Positions 7,616 to 13,251 of a DNA stretch of 13,251 nt are shown piece by piece. Each line of letters opens with the position of its first letter. Position 1 is the stretch's first letter. Source of the stretch: Desulfamplus sp. (GTDB lineage Bacteria; Desulfobacterota; Desulfobacteria; Desulfobacterales; Desulfobacteraceae); assembly GCA_015231395.1 (NCBI GenBank), contig JADGBP010000021.1, positions 1-13,251 on the forward strand. Direction: 5' to 3'. The translations under genes and the position numbers were made by a program. The notes below the pieces were generated by a model, which saw only the letters and a program-made list of their open reading frames with translations, had not been told where the DNA came from and ran no database searches.

Positions 7616-9667
7616 ATGGCGGTATTGAATGACCTGGATATAAAACTTCTGGAGCACTTCAGAGGGTACGTGGTCAAAAAAGACCTTGTTCTCTCTATCA
7701 AAGTAGGTGCCAATGTTCCAGTGTTTGTGCTTGAATATTTGATTGCAAACTCATGCTCCACCGATGATGAAGAAAAAATCCGCATCGGCATGGAGAACGT
7801 TAAAAAGGTTCTCAGCGAGCATTATGTAAATCCTGAAGAGAGCTCTTTGATCCATTCCAAGATACGGGAAAAAGGCCGCTACAAGATCATTGACAAAATA
7901 TCCGTGGAACTGGACTCTAAAAAAGATATCTACTGGGCAAAACTTCAGAACAGCAACATCAAGAACGGTAATATCAATGATGATCTGGTGAAGCAGCATG
8001 AAAAAATGCTGATGGGTGGAATCTGGGCCATTATTGATGTCGAGTATGATCCAAGTATTAAAATTGGTCAGAACATCTTTCCGTTTGTCATAACCGAGAT
8101 TAAACCCATTCAGCTGTCGAGCTTTGACAATAGCAAAATAATCAACAAGCGCAAGGAGTTCACCAAAAAGGAGTGGCTGGATATCCTCCTTCGAAGCTGT
8201 GGCTATGAGCCAGAGGCAGAAGGTGTCTCCGACCGAATCAAGATGCTCCTCCTGTCAAGATTGCTGCCCATGGTTGAATCGAATTTCAACTTTGTTGAGC
8301 TTGGGCCACGCTCTACCGGTAAATCTTTTGTATTTAAAGAGCTCACCCCTTATGCCGTGTTGATTTCTGGGGGACAGGGAACCGTAGCCAAACTTTTTGT
8401 CCACGGTTCAACAGGTAAAGTGGGTGCGGTAGGTCAATGGGATGCCATCTGTTTCGATGAGGCCACAGACAGAATCTTCAAGGATCGTGATGCTGTACCT
8501 CTGATGAAGGACTATATGGAATCCGGATCTTTTTCCCGGGCCGGTGCAGGAGGAGAAATTACCGGAGTCGCATCCATTATCCTCAACGGTAACATCAACC
8601 AGCCGGTTGAAACAGTTCTTCAGACATCCCATCTGTTCAGTCCGCTTTCCGATGAGGTGAATAATGATACCGCCTTTCTCGACCGTATCCACTTTTATCT
8701 GCCAGGCTGGGAGATGATCAAGTTTTCACCTAAACATTTCACATCCAGCTTCGGGTTCAGTACCGATTATTTTTCAGAAGCTCTCAAATCATTCCGGCGT
8801 ATTACCTATACCGATGCACTGGAAAAATACTACTCTCTGGGTTCCCATCTGAAACAGAGGGATACCAAGCCAGTTAAAAAGATAGTTTCCGGTTTAATTA
8901 AACTGCTGCACCCGGATGGCGAATATACCAAGGAAGATATCAAGGAGTATCTCGAAATCGCCCTTGAAATGCGTCGACGGGTCAAGGAACAGCTCAAGCG
9001 CATTGGCGGAATGGAGTTCTGGGATACCAATTTCTCTTATATCGATAAAGAAACACAGGAAGAGTTCTTTGTTGGCCTGCCCGAAGAAAAGGGTTCACAT
9101 CTGATCGAAAGCACTCCCCTTCCTCCTGGAATCTGCTACACCAGTACAAGTGATGGAGAAAGTATTGCCCTTGTAAGGATAGAAACCGTTACTGCAGCAG
9201 GATCTGGAAAGCTGAACATTACAGGGGTCAATAATACTGCTGTGAAGGAGAACATCAAAAACACCTACCAATACATTAAAGCCAACGAAAAAACGATCTT
9301 GAGTGACAAGCATTCTCTGAAAAACTATGATGTCACCATTCAGGTAACCAACCTCCTCGGTGCTGCCATCTCATCAGGCATAGGATCGGCTGTTTATATT
9401 GCAATTGTCTCCTCACTTTACAAGAAGAATCTCAAAGCTGGTCTTGCGGTGCTTGGTAATATCTCGGTGGGAGGGGCCATTGAAAGATCAATTAATTTTG
9501 CTGACAAAGTAACCATGCTTTCAGAGAATGGGGCAAAAAACGTTATAGTTCCAATGGACAACCTCAATGAGCTTTCAAATGTGCCACCGACAGTCCTTGG
9601 TAATACGGATGTGCCGTTCTACCAGAACAATCAGATGCTGATGCAAAAAGCGATACTGTTGGACTAA
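7616..9667 (+). CDS. brxL: BREX AAA+ ATPase with Lon-like domain, BrxL
   Basis: A 683-residue protein, the usual BrxL length. The Walker A motif GPRSTGKSF starts at 230 with K236, Walker B is ICFDEATD with D281-E282, and a sensor-like ILNGNIN surrounds N324, giving a complete AAA+ core. The C-terminal ~130 residues resemble the Lon peptidase domain. Placing the Lon VSCL...TGEI region on VSSL...LGNI puts the Lon catalytic Lys on K631, but the nucleophile column falls on or next to G588, beside S586-S587, so peptidase activity is doubtful. BrxL of characterised type 1 systems is a ring-forming DNA-binding ATPase needed for phage exclusion but not for methylation. AAGGA at 7604-7608 supports the ATG at 7616. 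This is the last gene of the plus-strand operon, and its TAA is followed by the convergent intergenic region. Confidence 0.95.
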   Translation: MAVLNDLDIKLLEHFRGYVVKKDLVLSIKVGANVPVFVLEYLIANSCSTDDEEKIRIGMENVKKVLSEHYVNPEESSLIHSKIREKGRYKIIDKISVELDSKKDIYWAKLQNSNIKNGNINDDLVKQHEKMLMGGIWAIIDVEYDPSIKIGQNIFPFVITEIKPIQLSSFDNSKIINKRKEFTKKEWLDILLRSCGYEPEAEGVSDRIKMLLLSRLLPMVESNFNFVELGPRSTGKSFVFKELTPYAVLISGGQGTVAKLFVHGSTGKVGAVGQWDAICFDEATDRIFKDRDAVPLMKDYMESGSFSRAGAGGEITGVASIILNGNINQPVETVLQTSHLFSPLSDEVNNDTAFLDRIHFYLPGWEMIKFSPKHFTSSFGFSTDYFSEALKSFRRITYTDALEKYYSLGSHLKQRDTKPVKKIVSGLIKLLHPDGEYTKEDIKEYLEIALEMRRRVKEQLKRIGGMEFWDTNFSYIDKETQEEFFVGLPEEKGSHLIESTPLPPGICYTSTSDGESIALVRIETVTAAGSGKLNITGVNNTAVKENIKNTYQYIKANEKTILSDKHSLKNYDVTIQVTNLLGAAISSGIGSAVYIAIVSSLYKKNLKAGLAVLGNISVGGAIERSINFADKVTMLSENGAKNVIVPMDNLNELSNVPPTVLGNTDVPFYQNNQMLMQKAILLD

Positions 9668-9698
9668 ATTGATCTGAATGGGGGGTCTAAGCCCTAAC

Positions 9699-9727
9699 CC
9701 TCGAAAATTCTGTGGGGGTTTTTGAGG
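9699..9727. repeat. Inverted repeat just downstream of brxL
   Basis: CCTCGAAAA at 9699-9707 pairs with TTTTTGAGG at 9719-9727, including one G-U pair, around an 11-base loop ending in GGGGG. An alternative shorter pairing joins AACCC at 9696-9700 with GGGTT at 9716-9720, which is followed by three further T. It lies 31 bases after the brxL stop, so a weak operon terminator is possible, but no good T-run follows the longer stem. Confidence 0.4.
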
Positions 9728-9759
9728 TGATAAAGGCTGTCATGTCTCTGGCTCTCCCT

Positions 9760-9796
9760 TTTTCCCCGAGCTGAAAAATTTTCCACCTCGGGAAAA
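9760..9796. repeat. Inverted repeat with one-base bulge
   Basis: TTTTCCCCGAG at 9760-9770 pairs with CTCGGGAAAA at 9787-9796, leaving one C unpaired and a 16-base loop. There is no T-run on the 3' side of either strand, so this is not a standard terminator. Its role is unknown; it could belong to a dispersed intergenic repeat. Confidence 0.45.
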
Positions 9797-9906
9797 GCAT
9801 CTAAGTCCGCGTAAGTATAATTACATAAGTTACATAATTTACTCAAAGATATGATGATTAAAAATTCCACGCAATAAAAAATATATTTATTATACAGTTT
9901 ATTATT

Positions 9907-9958
9907 TGAACGGCGGTGTTTACCTTTTACCTGATGGTAAACACCACTTTTCCGTTCA
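9907..9958. terminator. Two-tier hairpin between convergent operons, candidate bidirectional terminator
   Basis: A perfect 10-base inner stem (GGTGTTTACC at 9915-9924 with GGTAAACACC at 9936-9945) is enclosed by a perfect 7-base outer stem (TGAACGG at 9907-9913 with CCGTTCA at 9952-9958). The outer arm contains the TGA stop codon of the helicase gene on the minus strand. On the plus strand the inner stem is followed by ACTTTT, a short T-run suitable for ending BREX transcripts. On the minus strand no T-run follows directly, only an AT-rich stretch. The location between two converging operons fits termination, but the nested symmetry could also be a protein-binding or recombination site. Confidence 0.6.
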
Positions 9959-11797
9959 GCTTCCAAAAATCTCAGTTAAAAACCTTGATTTCTTTATTGA
10001 CCTTCCTGAATACATCTGTGGATAAGTAAGATACAACCGCTGCATCGCCCTACTTAATCCTACGAACGCAATCCTACGCTCCTCTTCAATATCACTATCA
10101 CCTTGCTTATTTGGCATCACTCCATCAGCCAGTCCTATGATAAAGACTACTTTAAACTCCAACCCTTTTGACTTATGAATCGTCATCAAGGCTACACCAT
10201 TTTTGTTACAGGTGTTTTCTTCTTTGAACGACTCTGTAAAGTTTAACAACTCTGTAATTCTTTGATACTTTGCAGCTACAATCTGTAACTGGTTGATGTT
10301 TTCAATCTTAGAATCATCTGGTGTTGGAACATCATCATCAGAGATATAATGGTCATAATCTAATCTATCACGAAGGATATGAGTTATATCTGACGGTTCT
10401 AACAGGTTTGCATCTCTTATCAGTGGATTCATTATTTCCAGAAACTCTCTAACATGCTTTCTCAAATACGGAACTTCCACAGGGATATGTTTCAACGCCT
10501 GATAGAGATGTTCGTTTCTCTGTGCTGCAAACTCCTCAAGTCCAGCCATGAAAGTTTTACCAATATACCTGTTAGGAACATTGATAATGTTTTTCAGGGC
10601 TTCATCTCCATCATCAGAATCAGGATTATTTATAACTCTCATGTAATCCAGCAGAAGTTTTACCTCTCTTCTTTGATAGAAACTTGAACCATTCTCAATA
10701 TGATATGGTATCTCGTTTTGTTTCAAACTATCTTCAATAGGACGACTCAGGCTATTAGCACGGTATAATACTGCAATATCGCTAAAACAGTATCCGTTGA
10801 CCTCAATCAGTCCTATGATTTCATTCACAATCTGAACAGCTTCGTCATCTTCATTTACAGCAGATATTACTACAGCATCAGCACCAGACAGGTTATCAGT
10901 TCTTAAAACCTTGTTAATCTTTTTTGTGTTATGATTTATCAGGTTTTGACACAGCCCCAGTATCTGCGGGGTTGACCGATAGTTAATATCAAGTATGAAC
11001 CTCTTGCTCTGTGGAAAAACCTTATTAAAGTTAATGATATTTCCAACTGATGCCCCAGTAAAGCTGTATATACTCTGCCAGTCGTCAGCACAGACCCAAA
11101 ACGATGAAGTTTTGCCGTTATTAATCAACAATTTTAGAATCTCTATCTGAAGATATGTGGTATCTTGGAACTCATCAACCAATATATGATGATACGTTTC
11201 TTGATACTTATCTCTTATCTCCTGATTTTGTGATAACAAATTGTAAGTCTCAAACAGAAGATCGTTAAAATCTAACATTAATTTTTTACGTTTTTCGTCC
11301 TCATAGGCTGAGTATATCTCCCCAATAAATTTCATGGTTGTATCGTAATTGTAAAACTCCTTAAAATCATCAGGAGTTATAATGTTATTCTTTGCAAGGT
11401 TAATTTCTCTTATGATTAAACCTACAGGGATATTTTTTATCTTCTTTTTCTTCATCACCTGTTTGATAAATTTAATCTGGTCATTTCCTTGCAGAAGTTC
11501 AAATGTCCTTCCCTCCTGTTTCAAGAGTGAATAGCAGAAACCGTGAATGGTTGATAATATTACTCTTGATGCGTCATGCTCCAGTAAAGGAGATAGTTTA
11601 TTCTTCATTGATTGAGCTGCATTTCTTGTAAATGTTAAACCTAAAATGCTTTCAGGAGAGACACCATGTCTTTCCACAAGCTCTTTTATCCGATGGGTCA
11701 TGGTTACGGTCTTTCCTGAGCCAGGCACTGAAATCACACAAGCTGTTCCATAAAGGAAATTTGCTGATTCGCGTTGGCGGGGATTCAGATTTATCAT
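9956..11797 (-). CDS. UvrD/PcrA-like SF1A DNA helicase
   Basis: A 613-residue protein carrying the full set of superfamily 1A helicase motifs: Q motif at LNPRQ (Q8), Walker A VPGSGKT (K29-T30), Ia GLTFTRNAAQSM, Ib STIHGFCY, Walker B ILVDEFQDT, III ADDWQSIYSFTGA, IV LDINYRST, V LMTIHKSKGLEF and VI RRIAFVGLSRA. It should unwind DNA 3' to 5' using ATP. It lacks a fused nuclease domain, and the preceding gene supplies one separately, which suggests an AddA-like role split over two proteins. The ATG at 11797 is chosen because AGGAGG lies four bases upstream on the minus strand. A longer in-frame start at 11872 would overlap the nuclease gene by 65 bases and is rejected. The final stop is inside the hairpin at 9907-9958. 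UvrD or Rep proper is unlikely given the length and context. Confidence 0.92.
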   Translation of the reverse strand: MINLNPRQRESANFLYGTACVISVPGSGKTVTMTHRIKELVERHGVSPESILGLTFTRNAAQSMKNKLSPLLEHDASRVILSTIHGFCYSLLKQEGRTFELLQGNDQIKFIKQVMKKKKIKNIPVGLIIREINLAKNNIITPDDFKEFYNYDTTMKFIGEIYSAYEDEKRKKLMLDFNDLLFETYNLLSQNQEIRDKYQETYHHILVDEFQDTTYLQIEILKLLINNGKTSSFWVCADDWQSIYSFTGASVGNIINFNKVFPQSKRFILDINYRSTPQILGLCQNLINHNTKKINKVLRTDNLSGADAVVISAVNEDDEAVQIVNEIIGLIEVNGYCFSDIAVLYRANSLSRPIEDSLKQNEIPYHIENGSSFYQRREVKLLLDYMRVINNPDSDDGDEALKNIINVPNRYIGKTFMAGLEEFAAQRNEHLYQALKHIPVEVPYLRKHVREFLEIMNPLIRDANLLEPSDITHILRDRLDYDHYISDDDVPTPDDSKIENINQLQIVAAKYQRITELLNFTESFKEENTCNKNGVALMTIHKSKGLEFKVVFIIGLADGVMPNKQGDSDIEEERRIAFVGLSRAMQRLYLTYPQMYSGRSIKKSRFLTEIFGS

Positions 11798-11801
11798 GGA
11801 A

Positions 11802-11807
11802 CCTCCT
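11802..11807 (-). promoter_or_regulatory. Strong Shine-Dalgarno overlapping the upstream stop codon region
   Basis: AGGAGG on the minus strand directly follows the TAA of the nuclease gene (11808-11810) and lies four bases before the helicase ATG. Ribosomes ending the nuclease gene are thus delivered to the helicase start, which indicates translational coupling and fixes the helicase start codon. Confidence 0.8.
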
Positions 11808-12623
11808 TTAATTTTTAAACCAGTCATCGCAATAGACCTTGTATTCACAAGTTCCACATTTCCATGTTCCATCAGCGTTAGGAATGAAAACTCCTTTTTG
11901 TATTCCGTTATAGACTTCTTTTATCTTTTTAACGGCACGGTGTTCATCGTCTCTGTTGCGTGAAGTGTAAACTTGTTCAAATCTTGGTGTTTTAGTCTTG
12001 ACCAAACAGTCAAGTTTCAGAACTATCTCACGGTCAGCATATCCATTCATTCTGGCTGCTATTGAATATACTGTAAGTTGAAAGTTACTATGAACCTCAT
12101 TAATAGTGGTCGAAGTTCCAACTGTTTTATAATCGCTTATGATAACTGTATCATTCTCATCACGCTCTACTACATCCATGACTCCTATGATGGGTAACTC
12201 GATACCGTCAATAACGAATTGAAACGGTTCTTCTACTGCTATTACCTCGTATTGGTCTCTGGGGGCTTGACTCATATATGTCTTTATAAGCTCCTTTCCT
12301 TGCTCAAGAAGTGATTCAAAACTCTTGCCTTTGGAATACCTGACATTGTCAGTATTGTTGATAGCATCAGTCCAGTATTGTTCAAATAACTGTGTCAAAT
12401 CTTCAAGTCTCATATTGTTTCCTATAATCTTTTCCTGATTATAGTCAGCCAATACACGATGAATAGTTGACCCGAACATGAGATTATCAGATGTATGGGT
12501 TCTTTGCATCTTATCAACCCGTGAGAACTTGTAATATAAACCACAATCTAAATATGCTTTTATTCCTGATGCTGAAAGATGGGGTTGTTTCCTCATCTCT
12601 AAAATATTACTGTCAATATCCAT
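11808..12623 (-). CDS. Cas4/RecB-like PD-(D/E)XK nuclease with Fe-S cysteine signature
   Basis: A 271-residue protein of the PD-(D/E)XK superfamily (RecB nuclease/Cas4/AddB C-terminal type). It shows the N-terminal LSASGIKAYLDC helix, motif I FGSTIHRVL with a metal-binding-like His, then IIGVMDVVERD and VIISDYKT supplying the two acidic residues and the Lys, and a QLTVYSIAA motif (the Q-Y box). C27 and the C-terminal CGTCEYKVYC (C256, C259, C265) form the C-xn-C-x2-C-x5-C pattern that holds a 4Fe-4S cluster in Cas4 and AddB, stapling the two ends of the nuclease domain. It probably resects DNA ends as the partner of the helicase encoded directly downstream. The ATG at 12623 has AAGGAGA six bases upstream. 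No CRISPR array or other cas gene is visible, so a CRISPR adaptation role has no support here. A solo exonuclease acting with an annealing protein is the alternative. Confidence 0.88.
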   Translation of the reverse strand: MDIDSNILEMRKQPHLSASGIKAYLDCGLYYKFSRVDKMQRTHTSDNLMFGSTIHRVLADYNQEKIIGNNMRLEDLTQLFEQYWTDAINNTDNVRYSKGKSFESLLEQGKELIKTYMSQAPRDQYEVIAVEEPFQFVIDGIELPIIGVMDVVERDENDTVIISDYKTVGTSTTINEVHSNFQLTVYSIAARMNGYADREIVLKLDCLVKTKTPRFEQVYTSRNRDDEHRAVKKIKEVYNGIQKGVFIPNADGTWKCGTCEYKVYCDDWFKN

Positions 12624-12653
12624 GTTTATCTCCTTTTAATTTCAGTAATTTGT

Positions 12654-12708
12654 AAGTTTATGGGAGTAGAAACAGCTCTCCTCTGTTTTGAAATACTCCC
12701 ATAAATTT
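12654..12708 (-). promoter_or_regulatory. Long hairpin in the leader of the nuclease gene
   Basis: A perfect 12-base inverted repeat (TTTATGGGAGTA at 12657-12668 with TACTCCCATAAA at 12694-12705) extends outward by one G-U and two A-T pairs. It continues inward, after a small internal loop, with a 6-base stem (AAACAG at 12670-12675 with CTGTTT at 12683-12688). On the minus-strand transcript the apical loop reads AGGAGAG, a Shine-Dalgarno-like sequence. The structure sits 15 bases after the stop codon of the upstream gene and about 30 bases before the nuclease ATG. No T-run follows on the minus strand, so simple termination is unlikely. RNA processing, transcript stabilisation or translational control are possible. 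Confidence 0.6.
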
Positions 12709-12723
12709 TAAACTGTGATTGGT

Positions 12724-13251
12724 TTATGCGGCTTGCTGGAGTTGTCTGATGAATGAGCTTGCGTCAATTGATGTGAGATAATCAATCCCTGAAAGATTGA
12801 ATGTCTCTGCAACCATAGATGATAGTTCATCGTCTGCAATACCACGTCTTTTGGCAAGAGACATAATAGCGTTCTTTTGTGCTATACTCATTCTGGCGTC
12901 TTGCTTGATTGGTGAGACGTTTCCTCCTGATTTAGTTTGCTGAGGTTTGGTTTCCTCTTTTTTCGTCTTGGTATTTGCTGCTTTACTAACTTTCGCCTCA
13001 TTGGTTTTCTGTATATTGTCATCCTTTGTTGTTTCCTTTCTGGAATTAGATGTAACAGGTTTATTATTTGGCTTTGTTTGTGCAGCATTTCTGTTAGCAT
13101 TAAATCTTACAGGTTCCGGCTGCTGTATTTCAGGCTCATAATCCTGCTGATTCACATCTGGTTCTGGTATCTCCTGAACAATTGGTTTAGGTTTCTCCAA
13201 TAGTTTTTCAACCTTTGGCTTTGGTCTTGAAGATTGTTGATTACCTCCAAT
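12724..13251 (-). CDS. C-terminal part of a putative recombination or single-strand annealing protein (gene enters from right edge)
   Basis: The minus-strand frame is open to the right edge, leaving 175 residues visible, and any apparent start inside (such as the TTG at 13200) is internal. About 115 residues are low-complexity and rich in Lys, Pro, Gln, Thr and Asn, so probably disordered. The last ~55 residues form a compact domain with the pattern S.AQKNAI..LAKRRGI.DDEL..MV...F...GIDYLTSIDASSFI..L. From memory, this kind of small terminal domain (Q..AI..LA...G...EL......G...L...EAS..I..L) is found at the end of bacterial and phage recombination proteins, including Rad52-like and other annealing proteins. 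The catalytic or annealing domain itself is off-window, so the function is inferred from this domain and from the adjacent nuclease and helicase. It could instead be another phage-type DNA-binding protein. Confidence 0.6.
   Translation of the reverse strand: MGGNQQSSRPKPKVEKLLEKPKPIVQEIPEPDVNQQDYEPEIQQPEPVRFNANRNAAQTKPNNKPVTSNSRKETTKDDNIQKTNEAKVSKAANTKTKKEETKPQQTKSGGNVSPIKQDARMSIAQKNAIMSLAKRRGIADDELSSMVAETFNLSGIDYLTSIDASSFIRQLQQAA

Larger units (their letters stand above)
9668..9955. other. Convergent intergenic region with several inverted repeats
   Basis: These 288 bases separate brxL from the opposing helicase gene and contain no convincing gene. Three foldable elements are listed separately or described here. 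Bases 9699-9707 pair with 9719-9727 (nine pairs, one G-U). Bases 9760-9770 pair with 9787-9796 with one bulged C. The third is the two-tier hairpin ending at 9958. A short direct repeat TTACATAA occurs at 9821-9828 and 9830-9837. The region becomes strongly AT-rich from about 9800 onward. Only the last hairpin has a short T-run on the plus strand. Confidence 0.7.

Noticed and set aside
9889..9894. TATAAT on the minus strand in the convergent gap
   Set aside because: No matching -35 element is found at about 17 bases, and it would drive transcription only into the end of brxL in antisense.
9694..9966. A 90-codon minus-strand open frame in the convergent gap
   Set aside because: It overlaps the helicase 3' end, has no good Shine-Dalgarno, runs through the inverted repeats and shows no recognisable domain.
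11795..11872. Longer helicase start at 11872
   Set aside because: It would overlap the nuclease gene and lacks a ribosome binding site, whereas the ATG at 11797 follows a strong AGGAGG.
11808..12623. Cas4 of a CRISPR-Cas adaptation module
   Set aside because: The nuclease has Cas4-like motifs, but there is no repeat-spacer array and no cas1 or cas2 in the window; the coupled helicase points to DNA-end processing.
12937..13203. Plus-strand frame predicting a hydrophobic, membrane-like small protein
   Set aside because: It is the antisense of a Lys/Gln/Thr/Asn-rich disordered linker, which automatically yields Phe/Leu/Cys-rich translations.

Overview
The window looks like accessory (defence-island or mobile) DNA from a bacterium with strong Shine-Dalgarno usage and mixed base composition. 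Hand-counted 60-base samples give about 47-55% GC in BREX core coding sequence and about 32% GC in the minus-strand block. I cannot name the organism from the sequence. The mixed composition points to an assembly of independently acquired pieces.

Left part, plus strand (1-9667). The window opens in the 3' end of an ISKra4-like transposase gene. Only 32 bases later begins the distal part of a BREX phage-defence operon: pglX (site-specific adenine methyltransferase), a DUF1016/YhcG-type PD-(D/E)XK nuclease gene, pglZ (alkaline-phosphatase-fold protein) and brxL (AAA+ ATPase with a Lon-like C-terminal domain). The order pglX-pglZ-brxL fits BREX type 1. The expected upstream genes brxA, brxB and brxC are not in the window; if present, they lie beyond the insertion sequence. 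The DUF1016 gene is an extra member placed between pglX and pglZ and starts almost on the pglX stop codon. In the general BREX model, PglX marks host DNA, and the ATPases and PglZ act with it to block replication of unmarked phage. The nuclease could be an added effector or simply a passenger.

Centre (9668-9955) is a 288-base convergent intergenic region. It holds several inverted repeats, including a two-tier hairpin that overlaps the stop codon of the opposing helicase gene.

Right part, minus strand (9956-13251) is a lower-GC, tightly packed DNA-processing cluster. In transcription order it has the C-terminal part of a protein with a disordered K/P/Q/T/N-rich linker and a small terminal domain of a type I associate with recombination proteins, then a Cas4/RecB-like PD-(D/E)XK nuclease with a four-cysteine iron-sulphur signature, then a complete UvrD/PcrA-like SF1A helicase. 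The nuclease stop codon abuts the helicase Shine-Dalgarno, so these two are very probably translationally coupled. Together they resemble a split AddAB-like helicase-nuclease, possibly with a single-strand annealing partner, as carried by phages and integrative elements. A long perfect hairpin sits in the leader of the nuclease gene.

The most notable items are the nuclease inside BREX, the AT-rich mosaic target-recognition segment in pglX, the IS sitting directly upstream of pglX, the divergent PglZ motif, and the separate helicase plus Fe-S nuclease module next door.
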